NCBI GenBank assembly: GCA_003166865.1
Contig: PMUP01000034.1
Location: forward strand, 13,008 to 77,007
Reading direction: 5' to 3'
DNA length: 64,000 nucleotides
From: Bryobacterales bacterium
Lineage (GTDB): Bacteria > Acidobacteriota > Terriglobia > Bryobacterales > Bryobacteraceae
Both the position numbers and the translations under genes were made by a program. Each line of letters starts with the position of its first letter. Position 1 is the stretch's first letter. Positions 46,101-53,660 of the stretch are shown piece by piece. The notes beneath the pieces are model-generated. The model did no database searches, was not told the DNA's origin, and saw only the letters and a list, made by a program, of their open reading frames with translations.

Positions 46101-46303
46101 GGAGGGAGAGGCACCCAGGGCTGATCCATGGTGTCGGTTGGCCGGTCATGGGCGTTCAGGAGATTGGCCAGTTGTAGCGCCATCTCGTCGCCCTCGTCGC
46201 GCCGCACCCGTTCAATCAGAACTTCCCGACCGGACGGTGGCAGACCCGCGGCCTCGTCAAACCACTTGCTCAGGCGCGCAAATTGTCCAGGAGTAAGTTG
46301 CAT
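43154..46303 (-). CDS. Serine/threonine protein kinase with C-terminal TPR repeats
   Basis: A protein of 1049 residues. After an N-terminal helical region of about 90 residues comes a PASTA-less Hanks-type kinase: FRIVRLLGRGGMGEVYEAQD (glycine loop), VALKTIRRDL (catalytic Lys), LVHRDFKPGNAMLARRG (HRDxKxxN), VMDLGLAL (DLG in place of DFG), and GTPGYMAPEQFEG (activation and substrate loop). A single membrane segment (MAILMTAALLTVLTAAFLFW) follows. The rest is tetratricopeptide-like repeats, giving a kinase-inside, TPR-outside topology common in Acidobacteriota. DLG instead of DFG is tolerated in this group. A small anchored protein follows it in the operon. The ligand sensed is unknown. Confidence 0.9.
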   Translation of the reverse strand: MQLTPGQFARLSKWFDEAAGLPPSGREVLIERVRRDEGDEMALQLANLLNAHDRPTDTMDQPWVPLPPPAADEESAFREDEVILGRFRIVRLLGRGGMGEVYEAQDQELGPVALKTIRRDLLGDRAVLRRFKQEVQLAREVTSPNVCRIHELFMLPGPLQDRVAAFLTMELLKGMTLAKRIEQGPLPWSEAEPIAIELCQGLEALHTVGLVHRDFKPGNAMLARRGNVTQAVVMDLGLALRPEESQRGQPKLTVTGGIVGTPGYMAPEQFEGANVSAATDIYALGLVLYEMTTGRRPFEASTPMAAAVRRAKRPPRISSIQPGLPRRLDRVVEKCLEFEPADRFGSVGAVAKALRGETADVTDRTKFSTGTTQQRWAMAILMTAALLTVLTAAFLFWNRIHSGSGGGSVEARRWYNQGTAALREGTYLKAAAALQRAVDLDKNFVLGHVRLADAWNELDFASKAKDEMLEASAIESRGRLSALDQRYVEAIRHTIVRDFPAALQNYQDILSSLPGEMQASGYVDVGRAHEKAGNIDQAITSYTAAAKLDSQAPAAFVRLGVLKSRRKQTAEADAAFSKAESLYSAASNLEGIAEIDFERGNDANTQLQLTEAREYLRKSLQAAKAIPSLQLEIRALTRLSVTEYLGRHTDESIALANQAIALAQDNAIEYWAIDGRIRLGNAFISRADYENAATQLEQALILAERGQHPRLIALAQLSLASVRARQNKPGEAIPLAKGAFDYYRPMGFASESVDALTQIVRAQRDLGDNQAALKTGQELLASAMNLDKPAVIMRAEDALGSVLLDLERYPEALDHFQRELSASRLLNANIEYSLLHYADTVWRLGDYAGAERTLAALPAASRTRSDVATGVAEVTTDMFFSQGRYAAAKQVAQRSLANKTNVDPGYLERLMCEIETVSGSPAPAEEWCRKAIAQARQESDPRAGAAAELSLANAYLAAGSAAQALPVAKSARDFFTASGQNESEYLSLLSLAKILRALKNTVDSKQSAQEGLDILARFKHNWSPQQYKGYSGRRDVRESTDALLRLRKN

Positions 46304-46748
46304 TGCGACTGGCTCACCCGATGTGACTTACTGTACCGCCGCGCCATCAAACGCGGCTGGACTTCTCCGGTGCTTTGTCCTAACTGCGCGAACCCGGTGA
46401 TGGAATGGTTTGCGTTCTTTGGTCCTAATCCGCCTGCCATCGCAAGAAATCCTGATTGCACGAGGAGGCCACAATTATAGCCCGATGTACTATGCGTTGG
46501 AACCATGCGCGGGCGGCCAATTTAGCCCTCGCTACTTTGAACCATGATTGTGTCGGCTCTCAAGTCAGAGCACTTTTAAAGCCCGTTAACCACCATTAAC
46601 GGCAGGCCGCGGAGTCCGGGTTTCCGACGCGCGCTTCCGTTAGCTGCGAGCGACACGGGCAGAGCACTTTTCCACAAGGAGCTCCTGTGCGCGCGCTACG
46701 ATTCCGGTTGTGGCCGATCCTTGGGAAGACGGTGACAAACACATCGAC
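46304..46748. other. Intergenic stretch without a supported gene
   Basis: No gene seen between the kinase start and the small broken gene at 46749. Two copies of CAGAGCACTTTT (about 46566 and 46659) flank an AT-richer stretch, and a short palindromic GTTAACCACCATTAAC lies near 46586. These could be operator-like or merely debris. Confidence 0.4.
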
Positions 46749-46922
46749 GTAGAGGAGATTCGCGCTTCATATTCGACGCTTGAGCGACGCCGACCTGCTT
46801 CGCTACGGCCGCGCTGCCCGGTATATGACCAGCCCGGGCGCGACTTGGGGAAAGCACCACGGCTCGTATTTCAGGTCCAGCGGGAAGAAAGCCGAGCCGA
46901 GTGGCGTCGCCGATTCGGGTAA
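46749..46922 (+). pseudogene. Small acidobacterial-type conserved hypothetical, frameshifted remnant
   Basis: Two frames combine to a familiar short protein: LSDADLLRYGRAARYMTSPG in one frame, then LGKAPRLVFQVQREESRAEW RRRFG ending at 46922 in another. I recognise DADLLR.GRAARYM and GK.PR..FV.Q..EARAEWRRR from small acidobacterial hypotheticals. At least one single-base shift, and a short duplication-like stretch at the N-terminus, break it. Function unknown. Confidence 0.5.
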
Positions 46923-46976
46923 TTCGATGTGTTGAGGCGCTGCCGGGTGGGATAGAATCGCTTAAGACTGGACCGA

Positions 46977-47450
46977 TGCCTATTCAATTGAAATCCGTCG
47001 ATGTTGCGGTGATCGGACTGGGTGCGGCGGGTGGCGTCGCGGTTCTTCCTTTGGCGCGGGCGGGGCTGAAGGTCGCCAGCATCGAAGCAGGCACTTGGAT
47101 GGGCCCGCGAGATTACAGGGCGGACGAAATCTAACAACGTTCGCCGCTTGGTGACTTCGGTTCCGAAAGCTCAGCGAGAGATTCCCACGGCCCGATCGTA
47201 TCCCGACGAGAAAGCACGGAAGGCGGCGGTGCAGCATCCCATGATGAATGCCGTGGGTGGAACGTCGATACACTACTGGGCGCAGAGCTGGCGCCTGAAG
47301 CCCTGGGACTTTAGGACGCATTCGGAATCCGTTCGGAGATACGGCCCCAACTCCATCCCCAAGGGATCGACCCTTGAAGATTGGCCGATCACCTACGATG
47401 AGTTAGAGGCGTACTACGACACGATTCGCGAGGTTGCGATCAAAGTTTTC
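46977..47450 (+). pseudogene. GMC oxidoreductase N-terminal fragment, frameshifted and truncated
   Basis: ATG 46977 starts a protein with the FAD-binding motif VDVAVIGLGAAGGVAVLPLA RAGLKVASIEAG (GxGxxG), then GPRDYRADEI and a stop at 47134. The next frame continues NNVRRLVTSVPKAQREIPTA, MMNAVGGTSIHYWAQSWRLK, STLEDWPITYDELEAYYDTI to about 47446. There homology ends and the reverse-strand kinase remnant begins. The order of blocks is that of gluconate-2-dehydrogenase/GMC-type flavoproteins, but only the first quarter is present. Both a frameshift and a rearrangement junction near 47450 inactivate it. Confidence 0.75.
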
Positions 47451-47460
47451 AACACTCGGA

Positions 47461-48052
47461 TCACTGCAGCTTCGAATATTCGGCATTGGCCCGCTTCACA
47501 AGCGGGAGGTCGGGGTCGCCGTCCCTCCCAACGTCCAGTAGCGCTCCAAGCGTCTCACGAGCCCTCTGCTTGTCACCGCGCGAAGCATAATCCAAAGCGA
47601 GCGTATAACGAGCCTCCAGCCAGCGCTGCTGCGGTTCCCAGCCGAGCGAGGGATCAATTGCTCTGAACATCTCCTCATAAGAGGCAACCGCTTCTTTGAA
47701 GGCGCCAGACTGTTGATAAGCCTGAGCGAGAGGCCTCCTGCGAAAAACCCGTACGGTTCTCTTTGTCGGATTGCTTTAATAATTCGAGTGCCTTGTTGGA
47801 CTGGCCGAGCGACAAGGCGATCTCGCCGTCGAGGAGATGCGGGTATCCCACCGTGCGCATCAGAATTTGGGCTTCGCTGGCGATATATGGATCTGGAGGA
47901 AGAAACTCTGCAGCCGGCCGGTCTGCTTGTGTGGAACAATTCGGGTCTCGGGTCCAGCCGCCGCCGGCTACGTCCGCCGCGTCACAAAGCGTCTGCGCCG
48001 GGCCGCCCGAAATGTCCAACTTTTTCAGCTTGTGGTCGGGGGATCGCAGCAT
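47461..48052 (-). pseudogene. Ser/Thr kinase remnant: PD40-type and TPR-like C-terminus, frameshifted
   Basis: On the reverse strand a WD40/PD40-like piece (LRSPDHKLKKLDISGGPAQT, LCDAADVAGGGWTRD) is joined to a helical TPR-like tail (IASEAQILMRTVGYPHLLDG, EIALSLGQSNKALELLKQS). A frame change at about 47725 leads into LAQAYQQSGAFKEAVASYEE, MFRAIDPSLGWEPQQRWLEA, RYTLALDYASRGDKQRARE and a stop at 47461. The kinase domain itself is absent, and the PD40-TPR join suggests an internal deletion. It is a remnant of the TPR/PD40 kinase families seen elsewhere in this window. Confidence 0.65.
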
Positions 48053-48132
48053 CGAAGAATCGTCTCGTGTATGAGGTCAGTAATCAATGCTTTTGGCGGA
48101 TGCTTAATTCATTTTGCACACTGCCATGTCAC

Positions 48133-49755
48133 CTACTCGGGAAGATTGGTAGCCTGCGGGAGTTGAACTTGGCGCGGAGTGCTCCGCCCCAGCAAATGCA
48201 GTGGGTTGATTTTGCCGCTAGCGGTAACCACCGGCTCCGCCAGCACCACTTCCAGAGCGTCCGCGTGCTGCCACGCGCGTCCCGCCAGTGATCCACCGGA
48301 AAGCAGGCGGATCTCTGACAGGAAGCACTCGCGAATCTTCTCTGGTGAAGATCCACGCACTCGAGGACTCACTCGCAGTTCTATCGTGGTCTGAGTCGAA
48401 CCCTCGTACTCGATCAGTTGAAAGTCTCCGGGTCGCCCGCCCAGCCGCGCGGGCAGCACGTCTTCCAGCAGGCGAACCAGCTCCGTTCCCATCATCGTCA
48501 TACCATGCCCGGTCATCTTCCCGAAGCTGAAAATGTCTCGAATCCGCCAGTGGAATCCGACGCGTGAGAACTCACAATCGCAATCCGCTTTCTCCAGGAC
48601 GCCGCTGTCGTTTACTTCAAAATTGATGAGGACGAGTGGCGCGCTGGGCAGCAGAGTCGTATACAGAAGTGAGTCGACTTCAATGTCGGTCAGCGGCGCC
48701 GGCCGGCGATGCGTGATGGCGGCGAGCGCGTTGCTGTAGAGATGGACGCAATCGCCCTTGGTCATCCGGCGGCATCCGTGGCCGATGAACCCCATTTCGC
48801 TGACACCATAGCGCGCATAGGGTTCCGCGCCCGCCTGTTCAATGACCAAGCGCTTGGCATCAGTCAGGCTCTCCCCGCTAATCAGGAACAGCGTGCCGCT
48901 GATGTCCAGTCCGCCGTCCAGCGCCGCGGCCGCGAGGCGAACGGCGGGACTCGCGGGTCCGGAAACCAGGCACGGAACCCCCTCCTTGCAAAGTCGAGCA
49001 ACCTGCTCAGCAGCGGAGGAAAAATCGTTTTCCGGAAGTACCGTAGGAAAGGGAATACGGCATCCCACGGAGCGCGCCATAAGCACCAGCGCCGCCGTCG
49101 CCGGCACGTACATCCCCCCCTGGCCCGATGAGTACCAAGCCTCCAAGCGGTGGCCCCTGCGAGCGATGATGGCGCAATCCTGTAGACCGAGAGCGGACGG
49201 TAGCGTGGGCCGCAATACCACTTGAGCGCGCTGTTCGAGTCCGAACTCGCGCACCACAATCTCGTGCAGCGCCTCCTGATGCAGCATGAATTCCGGACTT
49301 CGATAGCTAGGGGTTGGTTTGCCCCGGCTGCCGCTCGTGACGTGCCGCATAGTCCCCTTGACCATCGGGTTCCGGAAGCTGTTGGTCGACGCGTGGATTT
49401 CACGTCCATCGCGCACGATTGGCGCGTTTCCTTTGAACTCGTCGTGGCTGAGATAGACTCCCGCCGCCCGAATTTGAATGAGAGCGGCTTCTAGGCTATC
49501 GCTTTGGACGAGCTTCGCGACATCTTCGTGGGAGCATTTGGCGAGCCGAAACATCTCCCGATACGGATGGGCTGGATTATCAAAAACGACGCGACGCAGC
49601 GTATCTAGGAACGCGGCATCTCGATTCTGCAATTGCCGCTGGACCAGCCCTACGCAATCCGCCGGGGGCGGGGTTCGAATGAAAGCGCGAATTCCTCTGG
49701 CCGTTTGCGCGAAGTTCCGGGCTGCTCCGAACCATCGTGACAAGCTCCCGATCAT
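48133..49755 (-). CDS. AMP-forming ligase-like enzyme (PaaK/F390-synthetase-like, ANL superfamily)
   Basis: A protein of 540 residues. The ANL phosphate loop is seen as HVTSGSRGKPTPSYRSPEFM (the usual TSGTTGxPT is TSGSRGKPT). Later come ISGESLTDAKRLVIEQAGAE, the acyl-adenylate motif YARYGVSEMGFIGHGC (Y-G-x-x-E), TDIEVDSLLYTTL, VLINFEVNDSGVLEKADCDC with the ribose-binding Asp, and RVGFHWRIRDIF. The C-terminal lysine region ends ASGKINPLHL, fitting the A10-type Lys. Closest in pattern to phenylacetate-CoA ligase/coenzyme F390-like enzymes, which activate carboxylates. The first 150 residues are not typical. It is divergent, 39 bases away, from the transporter and Asn-synthase-like genes; the three may be one functional set. 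Confidence 0.75.
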   Translation of the reverse strand: MIGSLSRWFGAARNFAQTARGIRAFIRTPPPADCVGLVQRQLQNRDAAFLDTLRRVVFDNPAHPYREMFRLAKCSHEDVAKLVQSDSLEAALIQIRAAGVYLSHDEFKGNAPIVRDGREIHASTNSFRNPMVKGTMRHVTSGSRGKPTPSYRSPEFMLHQEALHEIVVREFGLEQRAQVVLRPTLPSALGLQDCAIIARRGHRLEAWYSSGQGGMYVPATAALVLMARSVGCRIPFPTVLPENDFSSAAEQVARLCKEGVPCLVSGPASPAVRLAAAALDGGLDISGTLFLISGESLTDAKRLVIEQAGAEPYARYGVSEMGFIGHGCRRMTKGDCVHLYSNALAAITHRRPAPLTDIEVDSLLYTTLLPSAPLVLINFEVNDSGVLEKADCDCEFSRVGFHWRIRDIFSFGKMTGHGMTMMGTELVRLLEDVLPARLGGRPGDFQLIEYEGSTQTTIELRVSPRVRGSSPEKIRECFLSEIRLLSGGSLAGRAWQHADALEVVLAEPVVTASGKINPLHLLGRSTPRQVQLPQATNLPE

Positions 49756-49794
49756 TGACGAAGATTATACGCCGGACTCGGGGTATACTTTTGC

Positions 49795-51261
49795 ATGATC
49801 ATGGCCAGCCCCGGAGCCATTCCAAGCCCTGCTTCAGAAAGCTCCGAGCTGCCATTGCGAGAGGAGCTACGGGCCGGCTGGCGAAAAGGAGCCGGCTGGA
49901 TCTCAATGATCCTGCTGCCGGCTGCCGTCTGGTTCGCCCCTCTGCAAGCGGGCGCGCCTGCGAAACACGCCATCGCAATCTCCTTATTCATGATCCTGGC
50001 CTGGGCTTTGGAAGCGTTGCCCCTAGGTCTGGCGGGTCTCATCGGATGCTATCTGTATTGGGCGCTTGGAGTGGTGAGCGTGGATGTGGCCTTCAGCGGC
50101 TTCGCCGACGAGACGCCGTGGTTCCTGCTGGCGGCTATTTTGTTCGGCGAGATGGCCATCAAGTCGGGCTTGGCCCGCAGAATCGCGTTCGGAGTGATGT
50201 TGCGGATTGGCACCTCCTATTCCCGCCTTTTGCTAGGTCTAATTGTCGCCGATGCCCTGCTTACATTCTGCGTTCCCTCTGGGGTACCTCGAGTGATTAT
50301 CATGGCTGCGATCGCGCTAGGCGTGAACCAGGCGTTCGGCCTGGAGAAGGGCAGCAACATCTCGCGCGGAATGCTGCTGATCCTCACCTACTCTGCCAGC
50401 GTGTTCGACAAAACGATCATTGCGGGTGCAGCAACCATCACAGCTCGCGGGGCTATGGAGCGCTTTGGCCACATGCAAGTGTTGTACAGCCGATGGCTGC
50501 TGGCTTATCTGCCTGTCGATCTGGTGTTGATCCTTGTGGCGTGGCAGTTGACGCTGAGATTCTTCCCCCCAGAGAAGAAGGCGCTGCCCGGGGGCAAAAG
50601 TTATCTCGAAAAGGAACTCGCGAAGTTGGGCTCTTGGACCCCCACGGAGAAAAAGTCGCTCGTCTTCGTGGCTGCCGCTATCGTGTTATGGCTCACCGAC
50701 TTTTTGCACCATGTGCCCGCGTCGAAAATCGCCCTAGGTATAGCTCTGCTGGGACTGCTACCACGGGTCGGCGTTCTCAGGATGGAAGACTTGAGGCGCG
50801 TGGACTATCTCCTGATGTTTTTCGTCGCGTCGGTAGTCAGCATGGGCAAGGTCCTCACCGCTACCAAGAGCCTGGATACGTTCACTCAGGTTCTGTTTGG
50901 TTGGATCACGCCGCTGATCGGGCACACCTATCTTGCGCCTTTCGCGCTCTACTGGGTCGGTTTTGTTTACCATCTCTTTCTTGCCAGCGGCATCTCTATG
51001 CTGGGAACCTCCATGCCGGAACTGATGACCTATGCCACCGCGCACCATCTCAACGCACTGGCGCTGGGCATGGTCTGGACATTTTCTTCCGGCGCCACCG
51101 TTTTCGCCTACCAGAACGCCGTGCTGATCGTGGGGTATTCGTACGGCTGTTTCAGGGCGAAGGATCTGCTTCGCCTGGGCGCGTGTTTGTGTCTGGTGAA
51201 TTCCCTGCTCCTGCTGATCGTAGTGCCGTTCTATTGGCCCCTGGTCGGTATTCGTTACTAG
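49795..51261 (+). CDS. DASS (SLC13) family anion symporter
   Basis: A protein of 488 residues with about 11-12 hydrophobic segments. DASS features: AIAISLFMILAWALEALPLG, FADETPWFLLAAILFGEMAI, LLGLIVADALLTFCVPSGVP, IIAGAATITARGAMERFG, DYLLMFFVASVVSMGKVLTA, then the second half LFLASGISMLGTSMPELMTY and SSGATVFAYQNAVLIVGYSY. The paired SNT-like sodium-binding motifs appear as SGVPR and the SGATVFAY region. DASS carriers import dicarboxylates, tricarboxylates or sulfate with sodium. The substrate is not inferable. A TATACT -10-like element at 49784-49789 sits just before ATG 49795. Followed after 7 bases by the Asn-synthase-like gene. Confidence 0.85.
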   Translation: MIMASPGAIPSPASESSELPLREELRAGWRKGAGWISMILLPAAVWFAPLQAGAPAKHAIAISLFMILAWALEALPLGLAGLIGCYLYWALGVVSVDVAFSGFADETPWFLLAAILFGEMAIKSGLARRIAFGVMLRIGTSYSRLLLGLIVADALLTFCVPSGVPRVIIMAAIALGVNQAFGLEKGSNISRGMLLILTYSASVFDKTIIAGAATITARGAMERFGHMQVLYSRWLLAYLPVDLVLILVAWQLTLRFFPPEKKALPGGKSYLEKELAKLGSWTPTEKKSLVFVAAAIVLWLTDFLHHVPASKIALGIALLGLLPRVGVLRMEDLRRVDYLLMFFVASVVSMGKVLTATKSLDTFTQVLFGWITPLIGHTYLAPFALYWVGFVYHLFLASGISMLGTSMPELMTYATAHHLNALALGMVWTFSSGATVFAYQNAVLIVGYSYGCFRAKDLLRLGACLCLVNSLLLLIVVPFYWPLVGIRY

Positions 51262-51268
51262 GTTCGCC

Positions 51269-52744
51269 ATGCGACTGGAATTCGAACTGATCCCGAGTCT
51301 GACTCGCCTGGCTTGGGCAGCGCGGTTACGCAGGCAGGACCGCGTGGTTCGAATCCTTCACGGCCCCTGGGTAGAGATCAGAGACGATTGCTTCTTCGAA
51401 GGCGCTTGGGACGGACCGCTGGAGGCCTGCCGATTCGACCAGGCTTTGACATTCGCTGGATCCGGCGGCCGACGGATGGAGGACGGAATATTGTTTGCGG
51501 GTCCCAGCCACATTTACGACCGGCTCTATTCGATTCGGACCGACGACGAACTCTTCGTCTCGAACTCACTTGCATTTTTACTGGCGCTGAGCGGCGAGCG
51601 GCTCGATCCGAACTATCCGCATTACTATCTTCGTTTCCTAGATTACAACCGGATCGGCATTCGTATGAAGGAAAAGCGGCTGCGGCTGGATGGCCCACGG
51701 ATGGTAGAGCTACATGACTGCTGCAATCTGGCAGTCCAGGGGGACCTCACAATTTCGAGGCTGGAGAGACCGCTCGGCCCGCCGCCGGTGGCCTACCACG
51801 ACTACGTGTCATTTCTTTCACGTACGGCGAAACACGTGTTTGCAAATGCCAGCGACCGGGGCCGCCGGTGGGCATACCGCCCTTTAACCACGCTTTCCCA
51901 AGGCTACGATACGACCGCGGTTTCGGCACTGGCTGCAAAGGCCGGCTGCCGGGAAGCCGTCTCGTTCCGCAAGAGTAATGGAATATCCGGATACGAAGAC
52001 GACAGCGGCAGACAAATCGCGCCCTATCTCGGTTTGAGGATCACCGAGTACGAACGGACCGATTACGAGAAACTTCCGCGGAGCCGGGACGACGAGTTCT
52101 ACATCGAACCCAGGGGCATCGACAGATCACTGGTGATCATGGAGCACCAGTTGGTTGGCTCCGTTTTGCTGACGGGGAGATTCGGCGAGGGACTTTGGGC
52201 TCGGGAGCGATGGCGCCGCTGGGGACTTCCTGGCGATAGCGGGAACCCATTATTTGAAGTTCCCGCACGGCAAAAAATTGGTGGATGCGCAATCGGCGAG
52301 TTCCGACTCAGAACCGGGTTCATCGATTTTCCCCTGATCTGCAGCGGAGCCCTTCACGCGAAGGCGATTCGGGCGATCACCGAATCAAAAACGATGGACC
52401 CATGGTCGGTCGGCGGTTCCTACGACCGGCCGATTGCGCGGCGTATCGCCGAAGAGGCGGGCGTGCCCCGGCATTTGTTCGGGCAGAGCAAGAAGGGCGG
52501 CCCACGCGGCCGCGGGCCGGAGCACCGAAGCTGGCTGGGCCGGACGTTTTACTGGTTATGGCGGAAAACTTATTGGCCACCTTTGAGGATCCTGATATTG
52601 CGTGTTACCGGAGATATGTTCAATCCGGCGTGGCGAAGGGGATCGTTCGCTGTCCAACGCGGCTTGGTGCGAACCATGCAAACCTACCTCACTGCGGTTA
52701 GGCGAAATCAACATCATCGGGCTTCCGGGCGCACGCTGCAATGA
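51269..52744 (+). CDS. Asparagine-synthase-like ATP-pyrophosphatase protein
   Basis: A protein of 491 residues. The N-terminal half (to about residue 190) has no catalytic N-terminal Cys, so it is not a glutamine amidotransferase. It shows a partly synthase-like layout: RTDDELFVSNSLAFLLALSG, RLDPNYPHYYLRFLDYNRIG. The PP-loop is degenerate but visible, PLTTLSQGYDTTAVSALAAK (SxGxDS read as SQGYDT). Later KRKN-like basic residues follow in AEEAGVPRHLFGQSKKGGPR. Such proteins catalyse amide or other ATP-dependent bonds in natural product and surface-polysaccharide synthesis. Seven bases separate it from the DASS gene, so they are co-transcribed. The product is unknown. Confidence 0.65.
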   Translation: MRLEFELIPSLTRLAWAARLRRQDRVVRILHGPWVEIRDDCFFEGAWDGPLEACRFDQALTFAGSGGRRMEDGILFAGPSHIYDRLYSIRTDDELFVSNSLAFLLALSGERLDPNYPHYYLRFLDYNRIGIRMKEKRLRLDGPRMVELHDCCNLAVQGDLTISRLERPLGPPPVAYHDYVSFLSRTAKHVFANASDRGRRWAYRPLTTLSQGYDTTAVSALAAKAGCREAVSFRKSNGISGYEDDSGRQIAPYLGLRITEYERTDYEKLPRSRDDEFYIEPRGIDRSLVIMEHQLVGSVLLTGRFGEGLWARERWRRWGLPGDSGNPLFEVPARQKIGGCAIGEFRLRTGFIDFPLICSGALHAKAIRAITESKTMDPWSVGGSYDRPIARRIAEEAGVPRHLFGQSKKGGPRGRGPEHRSWLGRTFYWLWRKTYWPPLRILILRVTGDMFNPAWRRGSFAVQRGLVRTMQTYLTAVRRNQHHRASGRTLQ

Positions 52745-52748
52745 ACAC

Positions 52749-53462
52749 TCAGGTGAGCCAGCGCGTTGGCACGCTGTCTAATTTCGCAAAGGTTGCCAGG
52801 AGCCACCGAATCGCCGGGCCGGCTCGCTGTCCGAAGAGACGCCGCAACATCAGAAACAGCAGCGTGGAAATGAATCGCGGATTATGTATCAGGCAACTGG
52901 TCGACTGCAATTCCAGACCTGTTCGCTCTATAATCCGACGCAGCTTACTCAAGGACAGAGTTTTCCCCAGCCGAAACTCCAGACCCATCCATGGAACGGC
53001 CGAGCGCAACAGAATGAAGAGTGGATTGCGAGGGTTGTCTAGCGTCACCAGCAAAATTCCCCCTGGCTTAAGGACGCGCGCCAACTCGTGCAGGGACGCC
53101 TCGATCTCTCCTTCGGTATTGAAATGATCGAGCGTCGAATTCGACAGCACCACATCGACGCATTCATTCGTTAAGGGCAACCGCCGCACATCCGCATGGA
53201 TGAATTGGCATTTGCTGTCATGCCCGCGATCCGCCGCCCGCGTAACCGTCTCCGCATTGACGTCGAACCCAATCTTGAGGCTGCCTTCAAACGGCAGCGC
53301 AAAGAGGAGTTCGTCTTGGCCGTAAGCCTCCTCAAACAGATCGGTCTTCAAAAATGTCTGAATCCGCAAACCTGGCGGCACATTGCATCTGATCCATTCC
53401 AGATGCACTTCGCGTTTTTGAGCCGCTGCGAGCGGGTCTAAGTACCAATTGGGCGCTTTCAA
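52749..53462 (-). CDS. Class I SAM-dependent methyltransferase, possibly N-terminally truncated
   Basis: About 237 residues if read from TTG 53462; the open frame runs further to 53540 without a recognisable start. The Methyltransf_11 core is clear: LKIGFDVNAETVTRAADRG (nucleotide loop, with the usual GxGxG replaced by GF-D), CQFIHADVRRLPLTNECVDV, VLSNSTLDHFNTEGEIEASL, HELARVLKPGGILLVTLDNP. A hydrophobic C-terminus (FISTLLFLMLRRLFGQ) is typical of membrane-associated methyltransferases near glycan genes. The region upstream of 53462 overlaps a fragment of an AMP-binding gene on the other strand, so the true N-terminus may have been lost in a rearrangement. Confidence 0.7.
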   Translation of the reverse strand: MKAPNWYLDPLAAAQKREVHLEWIRCNVPPGLRIQTFLKTDLFEEAYGQDELLFALPFEGSLKIGFDVNAETVTRAADRGHDSKCQFIHADVRRLPLTNECVDVVLSNSTLDHFNTEGEIEASLHELARVLKPGGILLVTLDNPRNPLFILLRSAVPWMGLEFRLGKTLSLSKLRRIIERTGLELQSTSCLIHNPRFISTLLFLMLRRLFGQRAGPAIRWLLATFAKLDSVPTRWLT

Positions 53463-53499
53463 TGATTGGCTTAGTATACACCGCGAACGGCTGACATCT

Positions 53500-53600
53500 G
53501 ATGACCAGGATAAGCATTGGCACGCATTCGCTGGAACCAAACTACGGGTTCTGGATGAGGCTGGACGCGAAGTTGAAACCGGCCAGCCTGGCGAGCTTCT
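53500..53600 (+). pseudogene. AMP-binding (ANL) enzyme fragment
   Basis: On the plus strand a short frame reads FAGTKLRVLDEAGREVETGQ then PGELLTGGPP, which matches the segment before the hinge of ANL adenylation domains (G-K-V-x-D...G-E-L-L-V-x-G). Only about 30 residues remain; both flanks have lost the homology. It is unrelated in strand to the complete ANL gene at 48133-49755. Confidence 0.55.
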
Positions 53601-53660
53601 GACCGGAGGTCCGCCACCCCCTATCCCAGCATGGCCCGTTTCTAGCGAACCGTTCGCACG

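Noticed and set aside
46710-46748. Start of a 70-codon gene at 46710
   Set aside because: The first part of that frame has no family character; only the part after about 46749 matches a small acidobacterial protein, and only with a frame change, so it is listed as a remnant.
49737-51290. 517-codon open frame on the plus strand in the DASS gene
   Set aside because: It is a shifted reading of the DASS transporter gene; the in-frame product at 49795-51261 has the membrane segments and family motifs.
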